Source of the DNA: Sulfurisoma sp.
GTDB taxonomy: Bacteria; Pseudomonadota; Gammaproteobacteria; Burkholderiales; Rhodocyclaceae
Direction: 5' to 3'
DNA length: 49,444 nucleotides
Assembly: GCA_030691075.1 (NCBI GenBank)
Contig: JAUYFI010000174.1
Location: 1 to 49,444 of the forward strand
The first letter of the stretch is position 1. Every line of letters starts with the position of its first letter. Under the pieces are notes generated by a model. The model saw nothing but the letters and a program-made list of their open reading frames with translations, did not search any database and was not told the DNA's origin. The position numbers and the translations under genes were made by a program. Below, piece after piece: positions 39,831 to 48,165 of the stretch.

Positions 39831-41489
39831 CTACAGCCCCAGCATTTCCCGCGCGTGCTGGCGGGTGGTCTCGGTAATTTTCACGCCGCCGAGCATGCGC
39901 GCGATTTCGTCGATGCGGCCCGCCGCGTCGAGCGGCGTTACCTGCGACAGCGTCACGCCCGCCTGCGTCTCCTTGGCAATGGACCACTGCCAGTCGGCCT
40001 GCGCCGCCACCTGCGGCAGGTGGGTGACGCACAGCACCTGGCGGTCGCGGCCGAGCTGCTTGAGCAGGCGGCCGACGATCTCGGCGACGCCGCCGCCGAT
40101 GCCGACATCGACCTCGTCGAAGATCAGCGTCGGCGCATCGGAGGCGCTGCTGGCGATGACCTGGATGGCCAGGCCGATGCGCGAGAGCTCGCCGCCCGAC
40201 GCGGTCTTGGCCAGCGCACGCGGCGGCTGGCCGGCATTGGCGGCGACGCGGAACTCGATGGTCTCCATACCGAAGACGGCCGGCGCGTCGAGCGGCTCCA
40301 AGGCGACTTCGAAGCGACCGCCGGCCATCGCCAGCTGCTGCATGGCGTCGGTTACGGCCTTGCCCAATTCCTTCGCGGCCTTGGCGCGGCCTTTCGTCAA
40401 CTTCGCCGCGACGCCGCGGTAGTGCGCCAGCGCCGCGGCCTCCTTCGCCGCCAGTGCCTCGGGGTCTGCCGCGGCCTGCAATTCGTCGAGCCGGGCCTGC
40501 AAGCTCGCCAGCGTATCGGCCAGTTCCTCGGGCGCGACGCGGTGCTTGCGCGCGGCGGCCATCACCGCCTCGATGCGCGCTTCGAGATCACTCAGCCGCG
40601 CCGGGTCGAGTTCCAGCCGCTCGCGGTAGCGCGACAAGGCATGAGCCGCCTCGGAAAGCTGGATGCGCGCGCCGTCGAGCAGTTCGGCCGGCTCGCGCAA
40701 GGCCGGATCGTGATCGACGAGGTGCCCTAGTTTGCCCACCGCCTGATCGACCAGCTCGGTGGCCGCCCCGTTTTCCTCGATCAGCGCGAGCGCCGCCTCG
40801 ACGCCTTCGATCAGGCTCACGGCATGCGACAGGCGGCGATGCTCGGCGTTGTCCTCGGCCCACTGTGCGGGATCGCAAGCCAGCGCGGCCAGTTCCCTGA
40901 CCTGCCAGTCGAGCAGGTCGCGCTCGCGCCGCATTGCCTCGACGTCGCCGGCGGCCTGCAGCCGCGCCTCGTGCAGCGAGCGCCAGTCGTGGTGACGGGC
41001 GGCGACCTCGCGCGCGATGTCGCTCAGCCCGGCCTGCGCGTCGAACAGGCGGCGCTGCGAGTCGGGCTTGAGCAGCGAAAGGTGGGCGTGCTGGCCATGG
41101 ATGTCGACCAGCAGTTCGCCGATCTCGCGCAGCTGGCCGAGGGTGGTCGGCAGACCGTTGATGTAGGCGCGCGAGCGGCCGCCGGCATCGACCACGCGCC
41201 GCAGCAGCAGGGTGTCATCGGCCTCGTAATCGTTGGCGCGCAGCCAGGCAATCGCCGTGTCGCCAGCGCCGACTTTTTCGAGGTCGAACTCCGCAGCGAT
41301 CTCCGCCCGCGAACAATCGACGCGCACCAGCGCGGCATCGCCGCGCTCGCCCAGGGCCAGCGACAGCGCATCGATCAGGATGGACTTGCCCGCCCCAGTC
41401 TCGCCGGTGAGCGTGCCGAAACCGCCATCGAAGTCGAGCTCGAGGCTGTCGACGATGACGAAGTCGCGGACGAACAGGCGGCGCAACAT
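39831..41489 (-). CDS. recN: DNA repair protein RecN
   Basis: SMC-like ATPase for double-strand-break repair. 552 residues: FVIVDSLELDFDGGFGTLTGETGAGKSILIDALSLALG (Walker A 28-36), GQHAHLSLLK, coiled-coil arms (about 150-390), the ABC signature TASGGELSRI, Walker B LIFDEVDVGIGG, and CVTHLPQVAAQAD. Residues about 70-79 (EKVGAGDTA) come from a copy of the dispersed repeat, in a loop where homologues vary. Start overlaps the nadK stop by 1 nt, as usual for nadK-recN. Confidence 0.97.
   Translation of the reverse strand: MLRRLFVRDFVIVDSLELDFDGGFGTLTGETGAGKSILIDALSLALGERGDAALVRVDCSRAEIAAEFDLEKVGAGDTAIAWLRANDYEADDTLLLRRVVDAGGRSRAYINGLPTTLGQLREIGELLVDIHGQHAHLSLLKPDSQRRLFDAQAGLSDIAREVAARHHDWRSLHEARLQAAGDVEAMRRERDLLDWQVRELAALACDPAQWAEDNAEHRRLSHAVSLIEGVEAALALIEENGAATELVDQAVGKLGHLVDHDPALREPAELLDGARIQLSEAAHALSRYRERLELDPARLSDLEARIEAVMAAARKHRVAPEELADTLASLQARLDELQAAADPEALAAKEAAALAHYRGVAAKLTKGRAKAAKELGKAVTDAMQQLAMAGGRFEVALEPLDAPAVFGMETIEFRVAANAGQPPRALAKTASGGELSRIGLAIQVIASSASDAPTLIFDEVDVGIGGGVAEIVGRLLKQLGRDRQVLCVTHLPQVAAQADWQWSIAKETQAGVTLSQVTPLDAAGRIDEIARMLGGVKITETTRQHAREMLGL
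41252..41280 (-). repeat. Dispersed repeat, short form, inside recN
   Basis: Minus-strand AAAAAGTCGGCG then CTGGCGACACGGCGA, the best match to the consensus. It encodes KVGAGDTA between FDLE and IAWLRAND. Confidence 0.75.
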
Positions 41490-42379
41490 CAGTGTTTTGG
41501 CGTCGCGCTCCAGTGCAGCTTCTCGCGCAGCATGGCGAAGTAGCTGTAGCCGGGCGGGTGCAGCAGAGTGACGGCATGGCTGGCGCGGGCGATGCGCACG
41601 CAGTCGCCGGCGCGGGTGTCGAAGCGCGCCTGGCCGTCGAAATGGGCGGCGCCGTCGTGCGGAGCGAGCAGGACGAACTCGACGGTGCTGCGATCGGAGA
41701 TGGTGATCGGCCGGTAGGACAGCGCATGCGGGCACAGCGGCACCAGCGCGATGCCGGGCACCGCCGGGTTGAGGATCGGCCCGTTGGCGGAAAGCGCGTA
41801 GGCGGTCGAGCCGGTCGGCGTGGCGACGATCATGCCGTCGGCGCGCAGCACGTAGAGGAATTCGCCATCGACCCTGACTTCGAGCTCGATCATGCGGCCG
41901 ATGTCGCCCTTGCTCACCACCACATCGTTGAATGCCAGCGTCTGGAACACGCGCTGGCCACCGCGCAGCACCTCGGCGGCCAGCAGTAAGCGCTGCTCGG
42001 CCGAAAACTTGCCGGCCAGCAGATCCTTGACGCCGTCGATCATGGCGTTGCGCGAGATGTCGGTCATGAAACCCAGCCGCCCGAGGTTGATGCCAACCAG
42101 CGGCACCTCGAACTCGGCCAGGCGCCGCGCCGAATGCAGCATGGTGCCATCGCCGCCGATGACGATGGCCACGTCGGCGCGCCGGCCGATGACATCAAAG
42201 CTGACCGCCGGGCAGGAACAGCCGGGCGGGCCGGCCGCCGCCGTGCCCTCCTCGATCAGCACCTCGATGCCCTCGGCGCACAGGAAGGCGGCGAGCGGCT
42301 GCAGCGCCTCGGCCGCCTCGGGGCTCTGGTACTTGCCGATCAGGGCGATGGTGCGAAATTGCTGCGTTCCGGCGGTCAT
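41489..42379 (-). CDS. nadK: NAD kinase
   Basis: Phosphorylates NAD to NADP. 296 residues: IGKYQSPEAAEAL at the start, the GGDGT motif in VIGGDGTMLHSARR (about 74-88), LGRLGFMTDI, FNDVVVSKG, DGMIVATPTGSTAYALSANGPI and VPLCPHALSYRPI. In Betaproteobacteria nadK is normally divergent from hrcA as next-door neighbour; here 3.1 kb of accessory genes lie between them. The 156 nt upstream (42380-42535) hold the divergent promoters, none clear. Confidence 0.97.
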   Translation of the reverse strand: MTAGTQQFRTIALIGKYQSPEAAEALQPLAAFLCAEGIEVLIEEGTAAAGPPGCSCPAVSFDVIGRRADVAIVIGGDGTMLHSARRLAEFEVPLVGINLGRLGFMTDISRNAMIDGVKDLLAGKFSAEQRLLLAAEVLRGGQRVFQTLAFNDVVVSKGDIGRMIELEVRVDGEFLYVLRADGMIVATPTGSTAYALSANGPILNPAVPGIALVPLCPHALSYRPITISDRSTVEFVLLAPHDGAAHFDGQARFDTRAGDCVRIARASHAVTLLHPPGYSYFAMLREKLHWSATPKH

Positions 42380-42535
42380 GCGGCGATTTTAGCCGAAACA
42401 TCGGCGCCGTCCCGTCCCCCTGTCGCCAAACGCCTGGCTGACGTGGCTTTCCCGGCAGGCGCATCTGGTGAGCCTCGCGCCCGGTATCTTGTTTCCCGTT
42501 GCCCGGCATCCGCGCCGGGCCCACAGGAGACCGAG

Positions 42536-43897
42536 ATGCCGAACAGCAAGGAACCGCAAGTCATCCTCACCCCGCACAAACCCGTCCTGATCCAGGGCGC
42601 CGCGCAGAAGCTGTCCATCCTCGTGCGCGTCCAGGCGCCCGACGCCGACCCGGCCGCAGTCAAGAGCCGCAAGCCCTACCACCTGTCGCTTGTCATCGAC
42701 CGTTCCGGTTCCATGTCCGGCGAGCCCCTGCATGAGGCCGTGCGCTGCGCGCGGCACATCGTCGATCGCCTCGAAGCGTCGGACCTCGCCTCGCTGGTGA
42801 CCTTCGACGACCGCGTCAAAACCCTGGTGCCGGCCCAGTCCGTGGGCGACCGCAAGGCACTACATATGGCGCTGCTGCAGGTCCACGAGGGCGGTTCAAC
42901 CAACCTCCACGGCGGCTGGAAGGCCGGGGCGGACAATCTGTTGCCCGCGGCGAAGGACGCCGCACTCGCCCGCGTCATCCTGCTCTCGGACGGCAACGCC
43001 AACGTCGGCGAGACCGTCGATACCGCCGAGATCGCCGCCTTCTGCGCCCAGGCGGCGGAGCAGGGCGTCACCACCTCCACCTACGGCCTCGGCCGCAGCT
43101 TCAACGAGGACCTGATGGTCGAGATGGCCAAGCGCGGCGCCGGCAACCACTACTACGGCGACACCGCGGCTGACCTGTTCGAGCCCTTCGCCGAAGAGTT
43201 CGACCTGATCTCCAGCCTCTACGCCCGCAACGTCCGCCTGTCTCTGGGCGCACCGGAGGGCGTCAAGATCACCGTCGCCAACGACTACCCCATCGAGGAA
43301 CGCGATGGCTTTCCGGTGGTGCGTCTGCCCGACATCCCCTGGGGCGCCGAAGCCTGGGTGCTGGTCGAACTGGAAGTGGCGGTGGGCCTGGCGCTGGAGT
43401 CCGGCAACCCGATCCTACAGGCTGGCGTTGCGGCCACCACACCGGAGGGCGAGCCGATCGCGTTTGCCGACGCAACCCTGGCCCTCAAGGCCGTGCCGCC
43501 ACAGGCATGGGAATCCATCCTGCCCGATCCGCTGGTGGTGGAGCGACTCGCCGAGATCGAAGCCGGCAAGCTGCTCGTCCTGGCACGCGAGGCTGCCGAA
43601 ATCGGCGACTGGGCCGCCATCGAAAAACTCCTGGAAGAAGCCCGCCGCCGCTTCGCCAGTCACCCGTGGGTGCTGCAGGTGCTGGAAGGCATGACCGAGA
43701 TCGCCCGCAACATGGATGCGGCTCGATTCCGCAAAGAGGCGCTGTATTCCTCGCGCAAAATGGGCGGGCGGCTGTCGGCGAAGGAGGAGATGCTCGCCAG
43801 TCTCGTGAACGAGTCCACGCAACCCAGCTTCCTGCGCCGCAAGAAGTCGCAGGGCAAGGCGCAGTTCGACAACCCGCCGGACAAGGACCAGCCGTAG
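42536..43897 (+). CDS. von Willebrand factor type A domain protein
   Basis: 453 residues, no signal peptide or membrane segment, so cytoplasmic. The VWA domain (about 45-215) has a complete metal-ion-dependent adhesion site: DRSGSMSG (about 53-60), the Thr in GGSTNLHGG and the Asp in LLSDGNANVG. A beta-rich middle part (NVRLSLGAPEGVKITVANDYP, WVLVELEVAVG) and a helical C-terminus (LVLAREAAEIGDWAAIEKLLEEARRRF) follow. Similar proteins exist in many bacteria without an assigned role. ATG at 42536 with AGGAGA upstream. Confidence 0.88.
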   Translation: MPNSKEPQVILTPHKPVLIQGAAQKLSILVRVQAPDADPAAVKSRKPYHLSLVIDRSGSMSGEPLHEAVRCARHIVDRLEASDLASLVTFDDRVKTLVPAQSVGDRKALHMALLQVHEGGSTNLHGGWKAGADNLLPAAKDAALARVILLSDGNANVGETVDTAEIAAFCAQAAEQGVTTSTYGLGRSFNEDLMVEMAKRGAGNHYYGDTAADLFEPFAEEFDLISSLYARNVRLSLGAPEGVKITVANDYPIEERDGFPVVRLPDIPWGAEAWVLVELEVAVGLALESGNPILQAGVAATTPEGEPIAFADATLALKAVPPQAWESILPDPLVVERLAEIEAGKLLVLAREAAEIGDWAAIEKLLEEARRRFASHPWVLQVLEGMTEIARNMDAARFRKEALYSSRKMGGRLSAKEEMLASLVNESTQPSFLRRKKSQGKAQFDNPPDKDQP

Positions 43898-43975
43898 GGA
43901 ACCTTCGACGGGAAGTCGGGGTCAAGACCTTTCCCGGCGTCCCCGAGGACACCGGCGATAAAAATTGGAGATGCG

Positions 43976-44170
43976 ATGAAACCTGCCGAAACGACCCTGA
44001 TGGACATCCTCGATCCGCCGCGCAATCCGTGGCTCGGGAGGCTGCTTTCCGGCAAGGGCAAGCCGCCCGCCGGCGTGCGCGTGATCCGCTTCGACGAGCC
44101 GGACGACTTTGCAGCGCCCGACGGGCTAGGCGAAGCGAAGGCCAAGCTGCGCGACTTCGCCGAGGCCTGA
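43976..44170 (+). CDS. Small protein of unknown function
   Basis: 64 residues, MKPAETTLMDILDPPRNPWLGRLLSGKG to the end DGLGEAKAKLRDFAEA. TTGGAG lies 5 nt before the ATG and codon use matches the neighbours. It follows the VWA gene by 78 nt and immediately precedes the sirtuin remnant. No family recognised. Confidence 0.6.
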   Translation: MKPAETTLMDILDPPRNPWLGRLLSGKGKPPAGVRVIRFDEPDDFAAPDGLGEAKAKLRDFAEA

Positions 44171-44172
44171 GC

Positions 44173-44265
44173 TTGATCGCAGCCTCACTGCTGAAGCGCC
44201 TGCGCCTGGCCTGGCCGACGATGTCGTGATCCTGACCGGCGCGGGCATGTCCGCGGAGAGCTTGG
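44173..44265 (+). pseudogene. Sirtuin (Sir2-type NAD-dependent deacylase) N-terminal fragment
   Basis: Starting at TTG 44173, the first frame gives LIAASLLKRLRLA. After a one-base shift near 44210 the reading continues ADDVVILTGAGMSAES, which is the NAD-binding GAGxSxES motif at the start of Sir2 proteins. The expected continuation (GIPTFR) is absent; at about 44265 the sequence runs into the convergent DUF5615 gene. So roughly 30 of about 240 residues remain, with a frameshift. Confidence 0.7.
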
Positions 44266-44269
44266 ACGG

Positions 44270-44602
44270 TCAGTACAACATCAGCAGAAAGAGCACCTCG
44301 GAAGCGTCCAGGTTGTGGATGTCGGCGACATGCCGGCGCAGCATGGCCTTGATGTCGGCCGTCGAGCAGTTGCCGCGACGAATCCAGACAATCTTGCAGG
44401 TGTTGCCCCGGACCAGGCTGGTATCGAAGAAGTCGGAGTCCTTGCCGACAAGGGCGAACCCCCGTTCCTTTGCAAACTCAAGCACGGCACCGTCCGGCGC
44501 CCTGTCCATGCCAAACTGCTGCACATGGGCGGAGTCCGGGAAACAATCCGCCAGCCTGTCTGCAAGCTTGGGCGAAAGGTTCTGATCGAACAGCAGCTTC
44601 AC
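44270..44602 (-). CDS. DUF5615 PIN-like toxin candidate
   Basis: 110 residues: MKLLFDQNLSPKLADRLADCFPDSAHV, then FAKERGFALVGKDSDFFDTSLVRGNTCKIVWIRRGN and NLDASEVLFLLML. The acidic residues in LFDQN and KDSDF are those of the DUF5615/Mut7-C PIN-like fold, usually the toxin of a pair with DUF433. GTG start at 44602 overlaps the DUF433 stop (GTGA). Confidence 0.87.
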   Translation of the reverse strand: MKLLFDQNLSPKLADRLADCFPDSAHVQQFGMDRAPDGAVLEFAKERGFALVGKDSDFFDTSLVRGNTCKIVWIRRGNCSTADIKAMLRRHVADIHNLDASEVLFLLMLY

Positions 44603-44826
44603 GCCTGAACGGCTATGAAACTGCGTTCGCGGTCGGCGGCGAAGGCGAGGCAGGCTTGAATGTCTTCGCGGGTCAGATACGGAAAGTCCGCGAGGATTTC
44701 GTCCGTCGTCATGCCCGAGGCCAGATAGCCGAGCACATCATAGACGCTGATCCGCATGCCGCGGACGCATGGACGGCCGGACAAGACCCGCGGATCGATA
44801 GTGATGATGCTACGGTAGTCAACCAT
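44599..44826 (-). CDS. DUF433 antitoxin candidate
   Basis: 75 residues from the ATG at 44826 (another at 44829): DYRSIITIDPRVLSGRPCVRGMRISVYDVLGYLASGMTTDEILADFPYLTREDIQACLAFAADRE. This is the DUF433 winged-helix family, partner of DUF5615. The pair looks intact. The frame is open upstream to 44892 but conservation starts here. The 82 nt upstream (44827-44908) show nothing else. Confidence 0.9.
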   Translation of the reverse strand: MVDYRSIITIDPRVLSGRPCVRGMRISVYDVLGYLASGMTTDEILADFPYLTREDIQACLAFAADRERSFIAVQA

Positions 44827-44908
44827 CATGCGCACCCCATTCAATGTGCCGCCATTTTCTCCCTGCGCTGCCCGGCATGCAAGGACAACCACAACCGCTC
44901 GCGCCCCT

Positions 44909-45091
44909 CTATGGCTGTAGCGGCGCCTCCCTGCCGGTCACCGCATCGACGATGCGGCCGTCGCGCATCACCCAGCAGGGTGTGCCGGTGCGTTCCGCCA
45001 GTTCGCGGGCATGAACGGCGGCGCGCTTGAGGGCGGCGGTGGCCCCTTGCATATCCGGGTCGTTCGGGATGATCGGCTGGCGCTTGTTCAT
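44909..45091 (-). CDS. Small protein paired with the zeta-toxin fragment
   Basis: 60 residues: ALKRAAVHARELAERTGTPCWVMRDGRIVDAVTGREAPL. The Arg/Ala-rich helix followed by a short strand with W-V-M-R-D-G-R-I-V is seen in small proteins encoded after zeta-like kinases. Its ATG overlaps the stop of the zeta fragment (ATGA), so the two were one operon. It may be an antitoxin; no experimental precedent known to me. Confidence 0.6.
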   Translation of the reverse strand: MNKRQPIIPNDPDMQGATAALKRAAVHARELAERTGTPCWVMRDGRIVDAVTGREAPLQP

Positions 45092-45430
45092 GGTCTTCCT
45101 CCCGCGTCGAGGATCACGGGTTCGTCGCGGCTATTGTCATAGAGAATCCACCCATCGGCCAGCGATTTGTAGCGCTGATGGAAGTTCCGCAGGCCGGCGT
45201 CGAAACGCCTGCGGATCACATGCTCGGGCACATCGTGCCCGCCCTGTGCGACTCGCGCCGCTACGCGCATGATCGCCATCTCTAAACTTGGCAGTGTGAG
45301 GAATATCAGCTTCACGTGGTAGCCCGCTGCCTGCCAGAGCGGGATGGCACGACCGTAAGTCACACCGGCCAGCGTCGTCTCGAAGGCGAAGCTCTCGCCC
45401 CGGATGACCCTCGCGTGAGCCTGACAGAAA
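45088..45430 (-). pseudogene. Zeta-toxin family kinase, N-terminus missing
   Basis: About 112 C-terminal residues are recognisable: ARVIRGESFAFETTLAG, WQAAGYHVKLIFLTLP, RVAARVAQGGHDVPEHVIRRRFDAGLRNF, LADGWILYDNS and EPVILDAG. This is the lid and nucleotide-side part of zeta/chloramphenicol-phosphotransferase-like P-loop kinases. The Walker A loop should lie about 35-45 residues before GESFAFETT, but the sequence upstream of about 45430 is unrelated and runs into the hrcA promoter region. Without the P-loop it should be inactive. Confidence 0.78.
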
Positions 45431-45571
45431 ACCGCTCTCTGTCGGAATTTTCGGAGCGGCATGTGTTGCACGGCACTTACTGCGTCAAACATGCCAAATC
45501 TTTTCTGGAGTGCGCCCGCAACAGGGGTGGAGGGGCTTGGGAAGGGGCCGGGGGATGGGTTACCATTACTC

Positions 45572-46591
45572 ATGCTCGACCGCCGCGCCCAGACCCTGCT
45601 CAAGACCCTGATCGAACGCTACATCGCCGAAGGCCAGCCGGTGGGCTCGCGCACGCTGTCGAAGTTCTCGGGGCTCGAACTGTCGCCGGCCACCATCCGC
45701 AACGTGATGTCCGACCTCGAGGAGCTCGGCTTCATTACCAGCCCGCACACCTCCGCCGGCCGGATTCCGACGGCACGCGGCTACCGCCTGTTCGTAGACA
45801 GCCTGCTCACCGTGCGGCCGCTGGCCCAGGCCGAACTTTCCGAGATCCGCGGCGCCATCCAGCCCGATCAGCCGCAGCGCGTCATCAGCCATGCCTCGCA
45901 ACTGCTGTCCGAGCTGACCCAGTTCGCCGGCGTGGTCATCGCGCCGCGCCGGAGCCAGCCGAAAATTCGCCAGATCGAATTCCTCGCCCTGTCCGACAAA
46001 CGCATCCTGCTCATCATCGTCACCGCCAATGGCGACGTGCAAAATCGCATTCTGTTCACCCAGCGCGCCTACAGCCCGGGCGAACTGACCGAGGCAGCCA
46101 ACTACCTCAACCAGAATTTCATCGGCTTCGATTTCCAGCAGATCAAGAACCGCATTCAGGACGAACTGCGCCAATTGCGCAGCGACATGACCGAGCTGAT
46201 GAGCGCGGCCATCGCCGCCGGCAACGAGGCCGTCTCCGACACCTCGACGGAGTACGTCATCTCGGGCGAACGCAACCTGCTCGAGGTCGCGGACCTCTCC
46301 TCCAACATGGACCGGCTGCGCCGGCTGTTCGGTCTGTTCGAGCAGCGCACCAGCCTGTCGCAACTGCTCGACCTGTCCAGCCACGCCGAGGGCGTGCAGG
46401 TGTTCATCGGCGGCGAGTCGGGCATCGCTCCGCTCGACGAGTGCAGCGTGGTCGCCGCCCCCTACGAGGTGGACGGCCAGGTCGTCGGCACCATCGGCGT
46501 CATCGGCCCGACGCGGATGGCCTACGAGCGGGTGATCCCCATCGTCGACATCACCGCCAAGCTGCTGGCCAACGCCCTCTCGGCACCATGA
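45572..46591 (+). CDS. hrcA: Heat-inducible transcription repressor HrcA
   Basis: Represses groESL and dnaK operons through CIRCE elements, with GroEL as sensor. 339 residues: winged helix [33 protein letters not shown], then [31 protein letters not shown], a GAF-like domain, and the C-terminal [26 protein letters not shown] at 45572 matches family starts. No CIRCE sequence is visible in the upstream 140 nt, part of which derives from the zeta-toxin fragment, so its own promoter may have been altered by that insertion. Confidence 0.96.
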   Translation: MLDRRAQTLLKTLIERYIAEGQPVGSRTLSKFSGLELSPATIRNVMSDLEELGFITSPHTSAGRIPTARGYRLFVDSLLTVRPLAQAELSEIRGAIQPDQPQRVISHASQLLSELTQFAGVVIAPRRSQPKIRQIEFLALSDKRILLIIVTANGDVQNRILFTQRAYSPGELTEAANYLNQNFIGFDFQQIKNRIQDELRQLRSDMTELMSAAIAAGNEAVSDTSTEYVISGERNLLEVADLSSNMDRLRRLFGLFEQRTSLSQLLDLSSHAEGVQVFIGGESGIAPLDECSVVAAPYEVDGQVVGTIGVIGPTRMAYERVIPIVDITAKLLANALSAP

Positions 46592-47565
46592 GCAAGACCG
46601 CGATCCTGCTGCTCAACCTCGGCACGCCCGACGCGCCGACGGCTCCCGCGGTGCGCCGCTACCTGGCCGAATTCCTCGGCGACCCGCGCGTGGTCGAGCT
46701 GCCGCGCTGGCTCTGGCTGCCCATCCTCCACGGCATCATTCTCAACACCCGCCCGGCCAAGTCGGCCGAAAAATACGCCAAGATCTGGACGCCCGAAGGC
46801 TCGCCGCTCAAGGTGCACACCGAGCGCCAGGCCAAGCTGCTGCGCGGCCTGCTCGGCAGCCGCGGGGACAAGGACACCGTCGTCGCCTGGGCGATGCGCC
46901 ACGGCAATCCATCGACGGCCGCGACACTCGACGCGCTGAAGCAACAGGGCATCCGCCGCACCGTGGTGCTGCCGCTTTACCCGCAGTACGCCGGCAGTAC
47001 CACCGCCAGCGCCTACGACGCGATCGAGGCCTGGCGGGCGCGCAACCCCGGCACGATGGAATTCGTCAATGTCCGCAGCTACCCCGACCACCCCGGCTAC
47101 ATTGCCGCGCTGGTCAAGAGCATCCGCGACCATTGGGAGACGCAAGGCCGCGGCGACAAGCTGGTGATGAGCTTCCACGGCATCCCGAAGCGTGTCGTCG
47201 ATCGCGGCGACCCCTACGCCGACGAATGCCGGCGCACCGCGGAGCGCCTCGCCGCCGGCCTCGGCCTCGCGCCCGACCGCTGGCAATTCACCTTCCAGTC
47301 GCGCTTCGGCAAGGCGGAGTGGCTGCAACCCTACACCCAGCCGACACTCGAGCAGATGGCCCGCGACGGGCTCAAGAGCGTCGATGTGATCTGCCCCGGC
47401 TTCCCCGCCGACTGCCTCGAAACGCTGGAGGAAATCGCGCTCGAATGCAGGGCCGCCTTCCTCGATTGCGGCGGCAAGGAATTCGGCTACATCCCCTGCC
47501 TCAACGAGCGCAACGACTGGATCGCGGCACTCGCCGACATCGCGGCGCAGCAGGTCCCGAACTAG
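46588..47565 (+). CDS. hemH: Ferrochelatase
   Basis: Inserts Fe2+ into protoporphyrin IX, last step of protoheme synthesis. 325 residues: [21 protein letters not shown]-like block [35 protein letters not shown] with the catalytic His, [31 protein letters not shown] and [12 protein letters not shown]. Overlaps hrcA by 4 nt (ATGA), so they are cotranslated. Confidence 0.97.
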   Translation: MSKTAILLLNLGTPDAPTAPAVRRYLAEFLGDPRVVELPRWLWLPILHGIILNTRPAKSAEKYAKIWTPEGSPLKVHTERQAKLLRGLLGSRGDKDTVVAWAMRHGNPSTAATLDALKQQGIRRTVVLPLYPQYAGSTTASAYDAIEAWRARNPGTMEFVNVRSYPDHPGYIAALVKSIRDHWETQGRGDKLVMSFHGIPKRVVDRGDPYADECRRTAERLAAGLGLAPDRWQFTFQSRFGKAEWLQPYTQPTLEQMARDGLKSVDVICPGFPADCLETLEEIALECRAAFLDCGGKEFGYIPCLNERNDWIAALADIAAQQVPN

Positions 47566-47574
47566 AGCCGGCCA

Positions 47575-47601
47575 GAAAAGTCGGCTCTGGCGGCACGCCG
47601 C
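47575..47601 (+). repeat. Dispersed repeat, short form, after hemH
   Basis: CAGAAAAGTCGGCT then CTGGCGGCACGCCGC, beginning 9 nt after the hemH stop, the same location relative to a gene as the copy at 33648. The rest of the 99-nt gap to trxC contains no clear terminator. Confidence 0.7.
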
Positions 47602-47664
47602 TGGCACGGTTGAATCGCCCGCCGCCACCCCAATATCGGCAGAGACCGATATCTGGAGCTCGCC

Positions 47665-48099
47665 ATGCCCGAACCGCTGCACATCGTCTGCCCCCACTGC
47701 CACGCCGCCAACCGTGTTCCCGCCGAACGCCTCGCCGACGGCGCCACCTGCGGCAAGTGCAAGGGCCGGCTGTTCGCCGGCGAGCCGGTGGAACTCGACG
47801 CGGCCGCCTTCGACAAGCACGTCGGCCGCTCCGACATCCCCGTGGTCGTCGACTTCTGGGCGCCGTGGTGCGGCCCCTGCCGCACGATGGCGCCGGCCTT
47901 CGCCCAGGCCGCCCGCAGCCTTGAGCCGAGCTATCGCCTGGTCAAGGTGAATACCGAGGAAGAACAGCAGCTTGCCGCGCGCTTCGGCATCCGCGGCATT
48001 CCCACGCTGGCCATTTTCAAGGGCGGCCGCGAGGTGGCGCGCCAGGCCGGCGCGATGGATGCCGGCAGCCTGGCGCGCTGGATTCAGGCCAACGCCTAA
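47665..48099 (+). CDS. trxC: Thioredoxin 2 (zinc-finger type)
   Basis: Disulfide reductase, 144 residues. An N-terminal zinc finger with two CxxC pairs (CPHC at 9-12, CGKC at 29-32) precedes a thioredoxin domain with active site WCGPC (about 68-72), the cis-proline in GIRGIPTLAIFKGGRE and the end SLARWIQANA. The zinc finger distinguishes TrxC from TrxA. ATG at 47665 with GGAG upstream; monocistronic. Confidence 0.96.
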   Translation: MPEPLHIVCPHCHAANRVPAERLADGATCGKCKGRLFAGEPVELDAAAFDKHVGRSDIPVVVDFWAPWCGPCRTMAPAFAQAARSLEPSYRLVKVNTEEEQQLAARFGIRGIPTLAIFKGGREVARQAGAMDAGSLARWIQANA

Positions 48100-48165
48100 A
48101 CTCCCCGCGCTGCCGGCCGTTAAGTTTTCCACGGGCAGGCGTTTCTGTCCGGCCAGGAGCGCCTC

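Noticed and set aside
45431-45571. A CIRCE operator upstream of hrcA
   Set aside because: No TTAGCACTC-N9-GAGTGCTAA or close variant is present; the nearest words (TTGCACGGC, GAGTGCGCC) are not arranged as an inverted repeat.
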